From positions 84,823,001-84,887,000 of the forward strand of contig NC_134106.1 of the NCBI RefSeq assembly GCF_040939455.1: a stretch of DNA of 64,000 bases. Direction: 5' to 3'. This stretch comes from Microcebus murinus. Its lineage: Eukaryota; Chordata; Mammalia; Primates; Cheirogaleidae. Positions 1 to 10,650 of this stretch are shown in pieces. The position numbers and the translations under genes were made by a program. Each line of letters begins with the position of its first letter. The first letter of the stretch is position 1. The notes beneath the pieces were generated by a model. The model made no database searches. It was not told the origin of the DNA and saw only the letters and a list, made by a program, of their open reading frames with translations.

Positions 1-99
1 AAGGAAATGTACATAGCTTAGGAGCTTTTATTAAATAGCAGCTTCCCTCCTGATTATAAAGGATTGGTTGTTAGTTGATCAATTTAATGGAATTGTAAG

Positions 100-662
100 A
101 GTTGGAGACCAGAGACAGGGCTGAGACCCAATGCACAGGTTTGCAGATTGGGTGCAGGTGTTAAAGTAAATAACCCTCAGGCAGAAGCTAACAAGGGGGA
201 CTGATAACCCCAGGCAAGAACTAGCTTCAACCAGCTTGTCAGCTACCTCTGTCACCTTACATGAACTTTGGTCAATTACAATATTATTTACATTGTGATT
301 TTAAAATTTCTCTGCTCTTGAAATCACCATGACAGTTTCAAGTCAACCATATAAAGCATTAAAATGGGAACTCAATTTTAGAAATTACTACACAAATTCT
401 TAGTAAAAGCCAACCCCTTAGCTTTGAATATTCCTCCCCTCAATTAGTAAGACTTCAAAAGACCAAAACCCACTTCCTCCTGGTGCAGCTGCTCACTTTG
501 AGCCTGCCTTCTTGCTGTCTTTTGCACTCTTTCTCTCTTTCCCTTTCATTAAAAAAAAAAAAAAAAAGCTGTCCCTTCTTTGGCTCATGTGGTGCATCCT
601 GAAATTCTTTTCCTGGTGATCACCAAGAACCTGGAAAAACCTTCACTTGGAGGCTGCTAACA
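100..662 (+). mobile_element. Solo LTR, ERV1-like (approximate limits)
   Basis: The 3' part (about 475-660) reads like the R-U5 end of a gammaretrovirus-type (ERV1) LTR. A pyrimidine-rich stretch is followed by an attaaa polyadenylation-like signal that has grown into an A-run at 550-567. After that comes a U5-like 'ggctcatgtggtgcatcctg' followed by 'cctggtgatcaccaagaacctgg'. The 5' limit is uncertain: a TGTTAG at 69 and a TAACA ending at 662 could be the ends, but no target-site duplication supports them. No internal retroviral sequence follows, so this is a solo LTR or fragment. The class assignment is from memory of LTR families. Confidence 0.45.
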
Positions 663-664
663 GA

Positions 665-1745
665 ATCACTATGTGCCAATAAAAATGAGTGAAACAAAAT
701 AAGGCCTATCATCGTAATATTTCAAATTACCAGGAACAGAAATATTCCAAAAAACTTTAGCAATTAAAGCAAAAAAGGATAGTAATATTCCCTAAATTAG
801 CAGTAAATTGAAGAATACCTTTAAATGTTGAGGGAAAAAAAATAGATTTCCCACCAGAATGTGATACCTAGCTTAACTATCAATCAACTGAAAAGGCAGA
901 TTAATGATTTTTTTAGATGCAAAAACTTAAAGTTTACCTTCCTATATCCTTTCTTAGGAAGCTATTGGAAGATTTTTTTATAGCTAAACAAATGTTTAAT
1001 AATAATTATAAAATGTAGAAGACAAAAGATCCAGAAAACTATGCTCTAAACAGGGAGGGTTGGAGAGAAATGACTGGGCTGTAGCAGATCTAGACAGCAA
1101 CTAGACAGCCTCCAATAGAAGAGAGGGCTACAAGAGAAGGACTCTTGGATAATGTAGTTTTAATAAACTAGATGAGATAGTAGATGATGGAACGTCTAGA
1201 AAAAATAAGTGGATTAATAGAAACACGCAAATGGAAAAGAGGCAATTATTAACTCAAGTAAAAACAAAAAGCTGTGTATGGCTAGGTTCTATGGTGAATA
1301 GTACTCACATACTGATAAATGATGGGAAATTGCTTATTGACTTCACTAAAATTCCTGGTTAACTTTTTTACTGATTTAACTAAACTAGTGGTTAACTATA
1401 TTCAAGAAATAAAGGAGGCTATGTCTAGGGTCTAAATAAATAATTTATTATTTTTTTGAAAAGCTTCAAAAAATCAATAAACCTAAAACAGCACAATAAA
1501 CTTAACACTTAAAAATATGGGTGCAATTACCAGAATAAGTAGCTAAATACTGTAGTTAAAAGTGATTGACAATGGCAATTAGTAATAGGGCATAGAAAGG
1601 ACATGGGCAGAATGCTACTCTTGGTAGTAGTGTTTCTCTCTCTCTCTCTCTCTCTCTTTGTGTGTGTGTGTGTGTTTTGGCTTTCTAAATTTTAATTTTC
1701 TATGTAATCAAATAGTTTTTAAATTATAAAAATGTTTTTTAATAA
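665..1745 (+). mobile_element. Old L1 (L1M-type) 3' region fragment
   Basis: Blocks such as 'cctagcttaactatcaatca' (868), 'tttaccttcctatatcc' followed by 'ttaggaagctattggaag', and 'agatccagaaaactatg' match the layout of the sense-strand 3' region of ancient mammalian L1 elements. Many indels and substitutions show a long-dead copy. There is no open frame. A (TC)n(TG)n tract lies near its end. The subfamily is not assigned. Confidence 0.65.
1635..1674 (+). repeat. Compound microsatellite (TC)n(TG)n
   Basis: About eleven TC units (1635-1657) run directly into about eight TG units (1659-1674). This is a typical compound dinucleotide repeat and is likely length-polymorphic. Confidence 0.95.
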
Positions 1746-3600
1746 TTTATATTTTGTTTCTACTCAAAAGTAATTGAAATTAAAATTAAACTAGCATTGT
1801 AAAAGCTTATAAATAAGATACTTTAGACAAATAGTCCTCAACCAGTTTATCATTGTCCAGTCTTCTTCCCCACTCTAGATGATAGTTTTTAATTTCCAGG
1901 GATATTTTTAATTTTCACAAAAATTGAGGGAATACCATTAGAATTTAGTGTATGGGGTAGGGCAGGGAGGAGGGTAGACATGGTAGATGTCCAGACAACA
2001 TCAACTTCTTTTAAATATTCCACCAGACATAATTTTCTTGAACTATATCTATCATGTACATTAAGGGAAATTAATACTTTTTTGTTAATTATTTCAGAAA
2101 AAATTATACCTACTAATAGCAATATCTCTTGTGGTAGAAGAATTGCACATATAAGCAGTATGTACATATCTACTCTAGAAACAGCATCTGCCTACAAGTG
2201 TTTTATGTTGTCTAGTGCAGTTTTCTGGAAGAATGTATATTTTGCAATACCAGTTATTTATTGTAAAAGGTTTTAAGAGCTGGATGGTAATCCTTCCTTC
2301 AGCCTCAGGGATGCTTAAGAAAAATTTGAACCTTAGCCAACCTTTTGTGATATCAAGTCAAGGAATATATCCACTGAAGATAAATGAGAGTCTTGCTGGG
2401 ATGCTAGTTACTGATTACTCATCTGAGAATGTTCCTAAGCATGCCATTCCTGGTTGTCAAGATTGTTTGTTTTGTCACCTGTAATTTACTGTCAGCTGCA
2501 TTAAGTAATGGAAGTTGGATACTCACTTATCCAAGTTCTACATGACTATGGAGATATTTAAGCTGACAAACCCAGTTCTGGGAGGTAGCTGTACTGATGT
2601 GATTTATATGCATGTCAGTGCTCATCTCTCAAGATCAATATGTATCTCGTGCTCTGGACATTGATGGTCATGTCTGGCTGTTTGAAGCCTTCAAAACGCT
2701 TTTTCTTGAAGGATGCTATGCTCCCTGTTCTATATTCTTCTCTAAAACTAAATTTAGTTGGCACTCAATAGGGCCATTGTGTCATGTAACCTGAGATCCA
2801 CCAAGGCCATCTTTTAGGGCATCATTTCAATTCTAAAGCCATGTAAAAGTCTCAGAATATTACAGTGTGCATAGGAAAATATTTGCCATAAGAGGACAAA
2901 GCTCTGGAAGGTTGAGATCTACAGGTAAATGTCGCTAGGTATTAATTTCCATGGAGTTTCTTTTTCTATAAATCAATTAAAATATTAAATGAAATAATTT
3001 ATACACAGTGACTGGATGCTTAGTCTGTAGGCATAAAAATTTTTAGGTCTCATTGTCAGCTTAAGGATTTGAATCCCAAAGAATATTCTTTAACTAACAA
3101 ATCGTATAGAGACTTAAAACCTCAAATCAATACTGAAACTCCTTCCATTTACACATATAGAACTCTTTTGAAGGTGATAAAATTTCAAAATGAAAGTGGG
3201 AATACCTAAAATTTATCTGACCAGAAGGAACAATTTTAATAAAAATATAAGTAAGTGGTAGGCAGGGAGATGGAAAATAGAAGTGTCACAAGGGATTTTC
3301 TGTAAAGCCCCATAAAAGGAAATGTTTCAAATAAAAGAAGAACCCCTTTTCCTACCTTCCCTCTCTCTACTTGGTACTACTTGATGTCTGGAAAGAGGAT
3401 GTGACAGCTGGAGTTTTATTAATAGTAAATTCTTTGTGGCCTTGAGGCTGGGTGCAGTGTGTTAGGCAAGAGCAGAACAGAGAGAAAGTCATAAAGTTTC
3501 CTGCCATCCCTGGACTTATTTCATATGAAAAAAAAAATACTTATTTGTTTAAGTCATTGCTATTTTGAGTTTTCTGTTATACACAGTAAAACTGGATCCA
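1746..3600. other. AT-rich segment without recognised gene or repeat
   Basis: Short open frames occur (for example 1980-2276 and 2215-2484 on the plus strand) but none is longer than 100 codons, and none shows a recognisable domain or splice context. The stretch 2276-2800 has a somewhat less AT-rich, mRNA-like texture. It could be an unrecognised old repeat or retrocopy, but I cannot name it. Confidence 0.5.
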
Positions 3601-3608
3601 AATTACTT

Positions 3609-3659
3609 TATCTCCCCTCCTGCCCTCCTCCCTTCCTTCCTTCTCTCCTTCCTTCCTTG
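3609..3659 (+). repeat. Polypyrimidine (CCTT)-rich tract
   Basis: The run consists almost only of C and T, with repeated cctt/ccttc units. It is low-complexity sequence without coding meaning. Confidence 0.85.
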
Positions 3660-4749
3660 ACAAAAAGTACAAAACCACTTATTACAATTCATGTAAGTCA
3701 GAAGAGTTAAAATATGAAAAATTAGGAAAAATTAGAAATTAATATATTAAGAACCTGCAATAAAGGGTGAAAAATGACATGGCTAGTTTTAAAAATATTG
3801 TAAGTGCAGTCTAAGGTATAAAATCTAGGTTTAATAAGTGCATTTATGAGTACGTAAATAGCATTTTTGGTGATGGTCATTCTCACACAGTTTGACCAAA
3901 AATCATTTCCCCTTAAATGCTCTTATTAAATTACACATTCCCAGAATTGATTAGTTTTGATCAATGAAGAGAATATTTATGTTTCTAGTTTGTGTAAAAG
4001 GAAAACCTTTCATTGGAGTATTTTTCTAGGTGATTCAAAAGTAAAGCTCCGTGATTCTAGATCTGATTTTAGTTTCCTCTTATAACGATTTCCTCCCAAT
4101 CCCTGGCAGTTTCCATGCACTAGGAAAGACGGGAAAGTGCTTTAAAAATGGTTATTGTACGCAATAACAGTATTTGAAACACATGAAAGTTACAAAAGGA
4201 AAAGAAATTATTTCCAGCCTATTCCTATATCCCATTTCCACTCCTCACAGCAACCAAAGTTTACAAATTTTATGATTGTCTAAAATTCCTTTATAGTTGT
4301 TATGATATTTCAAAATAATACATAGGTTCGCTTGATTCTTGTTTAACCAACTTCAGATACTATCTATTGTCTCATTGCTCCAAAAGATTAGGAATTTTGC
4401 CTTTAAATTTATTCCTTTGGAGGTACCTTTTTTTGCCTTATTATATTTGTGCTTTTGGAACTTTATGAATTTTTTCTTCTTCCTCCACTCACAGTGATAT
4501 TCTTCTACAGGTTGTTGTATTAATTTTATAATTTTCTTGTTCATATTTAGGTGTTTATTTACCTGGTATCCACATTGTATTGGGTGGGATTGTTATTGGA
4601 TTGAGGTAGAACATTCTTTTTCTCCATATTTTTTTATTACCATCTACTGAGTAGTCTCTCTTCCCCCATTGATTTTTGTCCTGCCACCTTCATGTTACAT
4701 ATGTTAGATTCACATATGTGCACATTTGTGTGAATACGTAGGTACATGC
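3660..4749. other. AT-rich anonymous segment
   Basis: No gene is recognised. The part from about 4200 to 4750 may be more of the antisense old L1 that is clear from 4750 onward, but the match is too weak to call. Confidence 0.4.
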
Positions 4750-5605
4750 ATATGGATCTATCTCTGAGCTAATCTGATAGGCCCCATAGGTCTATTCCAT
4801 TCCTTGGTCTAATTGTTTGTGCTCACACTAGCACTCTGCCTTTTATACATTTTATACCTAATTACACCAATTATTACTGTGGATCTGTAGTATATTTTAA
4901 TATCTGGAAAGACAAAAGCCACTCATTTGATCCTCTTTTTCAAAATTGAAAAAGCCATTTTGCCATATGAATTTAAGCACAATTTTATTGAGTTATGCAA
5001 ACATTGCAGTTGGAGTTTTTATTAAGTTTGCATTGATTTTATAGATTAATTTGATGAAAACTGACATCTTGTCACCACATCTAAGAACTTAAGAGCATGA
5101 AATAGATTTTCCTTTATAAAATGTAGTCAAGTTTAAAATTTTTCTCTATTAAGTCCTGTGACTTAGCTTTTTAAAATTCCATTCCTATGTGCTTTATGGT
5201 TTTGTAGCTATTGTCACTAAAATCTTATTTTTAATTAGGTTTTCTAGTTGGTTATTGCTTTTACAGGATAATGCTATTGATTTTATAAGGTGATATTTTA
5301 TCTTACAATTTGCTGAAATCTCTTATAAATTCTAATTTAATTTCATTCCATTCCATAAAGTGATATTTTTTCCTCTTCTCTTTCTTTCCATTTCTTATTT
5401 CTTTTGCATTCTTTACAAATTTATCTAGCCCTACCTATTTTAAATCTTAATGGTAATGGCATGATACATGTGTCTACACTTTCTCCCTTAAGTGTGATGA
5501 TTACTGTAGGTGTTGGTGTAGAATGTTTATTGATTTAAGGAAATTTTGTCTTATTCCTAATTAGTGAGATTTTTCGTTTTAAATCACAAGTGTTGGATTT
5601 TTCCA
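4750..5605 (-). mobile_element. Old L1M fragment, ORF2 reverse-transcriptase part, antisense
   Basis: Read on the plus strand, this follows the known reverse complement of L1 ORF2. 'ggtctattccattccttggtc' (4791) is followed by 'ggatctgtagtat', then 'gcattgattttatagattaatttgatgaaaactgacatctt' in degraded form, and finally 'agtgttggattttt'. The element therefore lies on the minus strand. Stops and indels throughout show it is inactive. The Alu at 5732 lies about 125 bp beyond its recognised end. Confidence 0.75.
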
Positions 5606-5716
5606 GTCTATTCCTAGGCAGGCACTACTGCCTCCCCTATAACATAAACGTAAAATGATAAAAGTACCACCCATCAATACTCTTCACTATTCCCACTCTC
5701 CTTCTAACTCTGTCAT

Positions 5717-6047
5717 CTTCAGATTACTTTTTCTTTTTCTTTTTTTCTTTGAGACAGAGTCTTGCTCTGTTACCAGGGCTAGAGTGTGGTGGAATCATCA
5801 TAGCTCACTGCAACCTCAAACTCCTGGGCTCAAGTGATCCTCCTGCCTCAACCTCCTGAGTTAGCTGGGACTACAGGGGCACACAGCAACACCCGGCTAA
5901 TTTTTCTGTTTTTTTGCAGAGAAAGGGTCTCATTCTCGCTTAGGCTAGTCTTGAACTCCTGACCTAAGGCGATCCTCTAGCCTCAGCCTCCCATAGTGCT
6001 AGGATTACAGGAGTGAGCCACTGTGCCCGGCCCTTCAGATTACTTTT
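5717..6047 (-). mobile_element. Dimeric Alu SINE with 15-bp target-site duplication
   Basis: A T-rich tail (5732-5750) is followed by the reverse complement of both 7SL-derived monomers, ending in 'tgcccggc' at 6032. The flanking 'cttcagattactttt' at 5717-5731 is repeated exactly at 6033-6047, which marks the insertion by target-primed reverse transcription. The many changes from young Alu sequence suggest an AluJ-age insertion. On its minus strand the left monomer would hold the internal RNA polymerase III A and B boxes. I did not test whether they are intact. Confidence 0.95.
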
Positions 6048-6679
6048 GCATTCCCAAAGTTATTCATATTATTTTTGGTGACTAAAATGAACTCTTTCAT
6101 GATTTTGCTTTTGTTTGATCATAAAATTTGAAAATAATTCTTAAAATATTATGGTTTTAAAATAATTTTACTATAGAACCAAGTATAATTGTGTCCCAAG
6201 ATAAAAGAATGTAATTTTATATCATTAAACCCTCCCTGCTCAAATGTGAAGTTGCAAGAGTAAGCTATTAACAAAATTATTTCTATTTTCTATGGTTTTC
6301 AATTATTTAATATCATTCCCTCTTTTAGATTTTTCCATGTTTACACAATGATTTTTGCAACATGCTTTGTTTTCCTTGATTTTCTAATTGCATTTAAAAA
6401 ATTTTTTATTTTTGTCAGAGACACATAACTTTCTGACCAAATAATATCTTCCACATCTTAATTATCTATCTGTTCAATGGGATTCATATTTTTTCCTTGA
6501 AAATATTTTCTTCATTCTCACCACAAATAATGATAAATCTATGAGGTAATGTATATGTTTATTAGCTTGATTTACTAATTTCACAATGTATTTCAAAGCA
6601 TCATGTTGTACGTCACAAATATATACAATTTTTGTGAATTTAAAAATAAATTCAAAAAGAAAAATAAACTTACTCTCTA

Positions 6680-6723
<44 letters not shown>

Positions 6724-7255
6724 CCATACACTTTTTTCCTTAAAACCCTGTGCTTCAGTCCTAATTTGGACAGATTACTGTCTTTATTTACCATTCAGTT
6801 GTCATTCCAATATGTTTGATCTGACACTGACATTTCTTGGATTCCTGAAGTTGCCTCTTTCTTGATTACTTTCTTGTTTTAAACTAATGTATCTTAAATG
6901 GAATTCACAAGTAAAACTTTCTTATTTCTTGCATGTCTGGAATTGTGTCTGTTTTTTTGTTACAATCTTGTTGACAATTTGATTCAGTTTAGATTCTTAT
7001 GTTTGAAATAATTTTTTTTGAAACTTTGGAGGCATTATTCCAAATTTTCTAGAATTAAGGATTGCTAAACAAGCCTGATAGTATTCGTATTGTCATTCTT
7101 TGTAGAAAATATTCCAATGTTATTTAATGTTCATATTCTTTTTATAAGACAGCATGATCATCATACCAAAATGAAACTTCACTGACATTCTATTAGAAAA
7201 TCACATGAGATTTAGAATTGCAAAGACAAAAGGGTCTGTGTGTGCGTGTGTGTGT
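6048..7255. other. AT-rich segment with microsatellites
   Basis: No gene is recognised. The only open frames over 100 codons here run through the (CA)n tract and are artefacts of that repeat. A short (TG)n-like run lies near 7236-7254. Confidence 0.6.
6682..6722 (+). repeat. (CA)n microsatellite
   Basis: About 20 uninterrupted CA units. This repeat creates the Thr/His or Cys/Val runs in overlapping open frames on both strands. Confidence 0.98.
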
Positions 7256-7620
7256 TAGACTTTATTTTATAGGGCAGTTTTAGGTTCACAGCAAAACTGG
7301 GTGGAAAATACAGAGTATCAACATCATGCACCAAAGTGGTATGTTTTTGATAATCAACGAGCCTACATTCATATGTCATTAACACTCTAAGTCCATAGTT
7401 TACATTCAGGGATTGTACATTCTATGGGTTTCCCAAATGTGTAGTGACATGCAGCCACCATTATAGTACCCTACAGAATAGTTTCACTGGCCTAAAAATC
7501 CTCTGTGCCCCACCTATTCATCCCTCCCTTCCCAACCCTTGGTAATCACTGATCTTTTTAATCACTTATCTCAATAGTTTTGCTTTTTCTAGGATATCAT
7601 AGAATTAGAATCATACAGTC
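7256..7620 (-). mobile_element. Old L1M 3' UTR fragment, antisense
   Basis: The plus strand shows the familiar reverse complement of an old L1 3' region: 'ttttaggttcacagcaaaac' (7280), 'gtccatagtttacattcagg', 'tagtttcactggcctaaaaa' and 'aatcatacagt' at the far end. The element runs on the minus strand, with its 3' end at about 7256. It has no coding capacity. Confidence 0.85.
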
Positions 7621-7712
7621 TTGATCTGATTGAAACATCACTGTGTACCCCATGAATATGTACATTATGTATCAATTGAAAACATAAAATTAAAACCAAA
7701 AATAAATAAAGG
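7621..7712 (+). mobile_element. L1 (L1MA-like) 3' end fragment
   Basis: 'taccccatgaatatgtacat' followed by a degraded 'tatgtatcaattgaaaacataaaattaaa' and an A-rich end is typical of the sense 3' terminus of L1MA-age elements. It abuts the oppositely oriented L1 fragment at 7256-7620. Confidence 0.55.
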
Positions 7713-7899
7713 GACATTAAAAAAGGACCTATCAAGCCATCAAAAGACCTGTAGGAAACTTAAATGCCCATAACTAATTAAAAGAGGTTAGTAATGGCAG
7801 GTTTCAGAGGGCAAAGTTACCTAATGAAGTACTAAAAGTGTGTTTATAATATAGGTTCTCGACAGGTGCAAGAATGTAATTTATTTAACGATCACTCTA

Positions 7900-8125
7900 T
7901 AGCATTTATTATGTGCCTTGTGCTTTACATGAACTAACTCCTTTAATCCTCAGAACAAGGAAGCAGGTAATTATCTCCATTTCACAGATGGGAAATCTGA
8001 GGTCCAGAAAGGTTAAATAAATTACCCAAGGTCACATAGCCAGTAAAACAGTAGAGCCAGAATCTGAAACCAACAATGTCAGCTTTAAAGTCCATACTTT
8101 TTACCATTCTACTACTCCACCCCAC
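7900..8125 (-). mobile_element. MIR SINE, antisense
   Basis: The reverse complement of the MIR core and tRNA-derived part is visible: 'atttcacagatgggaaatc' followed by 'tgaggtccagaaaggtt', then 'cccaaggtcacatagcc' and 'gccagaatctgaaac'. MIR is an ancient tRNA-derived SINE shared by mammals. The copy is near full length. Confidence 0.92.
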
Positions 8126-8325
8126 AGGAAGTGGCTTACAGCCAAGATGGAGGGGAATATTGCAGATGTTTCCTCCTCTGCTTTTGCTTAGGGAAGGAAT
8201 TTCAATAGATTGCTCATCTTTCCTCACTTTTTCTTTCTTTGCTGAATGCTCAGTGTTTTTCTGCCCTGTATGAAGCCCTTCTTGCTGCTGCAGTGATATG
8301 ACCTAACTTCCTTAGGGCTTTTTGG

Positions 8326-8330
<5 letters not shown>

Positions 8331-8360
<30 letters not shown>
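8331..8360 (+). repeat. (CA)n microsatellite
   Basis: About 15 uninterrupted CA units. Confidence 0.97.
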
Positions 8361-8365
<5 letters not shown>

Positions 8366-9171
8366 TCTGTATAAAAGCTGATTATATTGATACTATTTTG
8401 AAATGGGTAGCTTATATCATAAAGGAGGCCATCTAAAAATGGAAAACTAGGTCATTGATAAATTTCTCATGTTATACTAATCTAAAATAAGGTAAATTAA
8501 AGCACAAAATAACATGGTTGCCTGAGAAAAAATTTTATATTTATTAAAATATTATAGAGAGAGGCACTGAGCCCCTTTTCTAGCACTATAAGAGGTGAAA
8601 TTATATTTTGTATTTTGAAATGATAATTAGATGTGTTCAGCTGTTCTAAATATATGTATATATCTCTGGGATTTTTTGGTTGGACCATTTGGCTATTCTC
8701 TTGTAGAAGGTGGAAATAATAATGTTCATGAGACTACCAAATTCTCTCTTCCTAATTCACAAAGGGATGAGACATGGTAGCCCTGTGAGTCTGTGCAGGC
8801 ATACTTATGCCTCATTGAACGCCACGTGATCTAGGGCAAAGGGCAGTGGATAAGAGTCAGGGTCTGTGTATCCAAAGCCTAAGATCACTGGATTTGGTGG
8901 ATGACAAGGTCCACCTCATTTAAACATTCTGGGACTTGGTTTGTAAATGAGGAGCTAAGCCTCAAATCAGTGAGTACTTAACCTTATCTGGGGCCCTGGC
9001 ACCTTTGAAGATACAATGAAATCTATGGATCTTATGTCTAGAAAATTGCAAATATGTACATACAGAAATATTGTGTAGTATTTCAGAAAAGTACACAACC
9101 CCTTGAGGCAATCCATGTACCCCTATAATGACCCTTCCAGATATCCTAGGTTAATAGGTTCTGGGAAGGAA
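8361..9171. other. Anonymous segment
   Basis: No gene is recognised. The stretch 8830-9005 has faint MIR-like words (for example 'gcctcaaatcagtgag' and 'ggccctggcacc') but is too degraded to call. Confidence 0.4.
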
Positions 9172-9345
9172 CCTTGAGTCCTCAAATTCTGGCCCATGGG
9201 CCACACCATTAGCATCACCAGGAGCTTGTAGAAATGCAGAATCCCAGGCCTCCCCCCAAGTCTGCTGAGTCAGAATTGCTGGGACTGCAGCCTAAGGATC
9301 CAGGATTCCGGTGCTTACTAAAGGTCTAGAAGCACTAACTTAGAC
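9172..9345 (+). mobile_element. MER5A-like hAT-Charlie nonautonomous DNA transposon
   Basis: The order 'gggccacaccattagcatca', 'ccaggagcttgtagaaatgc', 'agaatcccaggcctcc' and 'ctgctgagtcagaatt' follows the MER5A layout. About 170 bp are present. There is no coding sequence. The family call is from memory. Confidence 0.7.
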
Positions 9346-10388
9346 AGCTTCCAACAGCCCTTTGGCTTTGAGAGTTTTATAATTGTCATGATATTTTTAC
9401 TGAAGATCCATGACAGGCACACTTCATGGGAGGTACAAAGAAGTGCACAGTGTGCTTTCTCCTTTTGTCTAACTTAAAATTTAGTTAGGACAACAGACTC
9501 GGAAGTTGCGTATGACCAAAGTGGTGCGTGATAATAACACACAAGGGGATGTAGTGATTAAACTGAGTGGTTTCCACTGGCATGTCCACTGTAATGGGAT
9601 GGAGCCATCAAGTCATGAAGCAGGTGGAACTGGAGCCCACGTGAAGTGCAGGAGGCGGAGAGGCACCAATGTGGAAAGGAACCGTGCCAGAGACCCGGCA
9701 GAGTTCAAGGGGGCCTTGGCAGGGTCCTCCCGCATCGAGTACCAGAGGTGGATAGGGTGTCAGTACTGAGAAACGGTGCAAGAGTGAGAAAAATGGACAT
9801 GGGAGTTGCAGCCAGACAGTGAGGAGCCAGGAATATGGAAATGATTTTTTTTTTGGTAGTAAAAAGAATTTTTATTCCATAACAAATTATATATCTAGCA
9901 ATAAATATATATCTTTATTTTTGTGTATGGAATATATGTTTATTCAGAGGAAAAAAATTATCCAAGACAGAAACCTCTAGGAACCTTGCAGACAGCTGCA
10001 CTGTAGCACAGTTCATATAGGAGACCGGTGAAGCCAGAGGCGTCTTTGAAGGGCATTTTCAGAGTGTGCTCTCAGAACCTTCAGGAATTCTCTGACTCAG
10101 AAATTTTCTGAGGAAGAAACAGGTGAACACTTCAGCTTTGTGCCCTCCTTTAACCTGTTAGCCAGAAAGGCACTGCCTGATCCTGTTTGGATTGCACTGG
10201 GCTTTCTTGAAATATTCTGTTCCTACAATCCGTATCCCATGTTCCATCCTTATCCTGTGATCTATCTTCAACAGAGCCACATGTTCAAAACTGCCCTATG
10301 GCATTTCTGCACTCAAAGTAAAAGCTCGCACCTCTGAAGGCAGCCAGAGCCCCTCATGGCCCTAACCTTCCTGTCTCCATCCTGTCCC
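9346..10388. other. Anonymous segment with slightly raised CpG near 9500-9770
   Basis: An 87-codon open frame at 9506-9769 (plus) lies in GC-richer sequence but shows no recognisable domain. There is no convincing splice or promoter context, and chance is the simplest explanation. The remainder is AT-rich and holds nothing I recognise. Confidence 0.4.
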
Positions 10389-10650
10389 TCTGCCCCTGCT
10401 GTCCCATCCCCCTGTGCCCCCCTCCCCTCCTTCTGCCCTCTGCCCCTCCCCCCTCCCATCCCCTGTGCCCTGCCCTCTCCCCTTCTCCCTGCCCCTCCCC
10501 TTCCCATCCCCTGTGCCCTGCCCCCTCCCCTGCTTCTCTCCTCTGCCCCTCCCCCTTCCCATTCCCTTGTGCCCCGCCCACTCCCTCTCCTTTCCTTCTG
10601 CCCTCTGCCCCTCCCCTCTCCTCTTCCCATGCTCATGTCCCCCCTTCTCA
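10389..10650. repeat. Polypyrimidine minisatellite, about 4.5 copies of a 50-62 bp unit
   Basis: Copies start with 'tctgcccct' or 'ctgcccct' at about 10389, 10439, 10489, 10542 and 10604, giving unit lengths of roughly 50, 50, 53 and 62 bases. Most copies contain 'cccatccc' (or 'cccattcc') followed by 'ctgtgcc'. The plus strand is almost free of purines apart from scattered G and a few A, so the minus strand is G/A-rich. Low-complexity open frames rich in Pro/Leu/Ser (plus) or Gly/Arg (minus) run through it and are artefacts. Confidence 0.85.

Noticed and set aside
6474..6819. 106-codon minus and 77-codon plus frames with Cys/Val or His/Thr runs
   Set aside because: These are translations of the (CA)n microsatellite.
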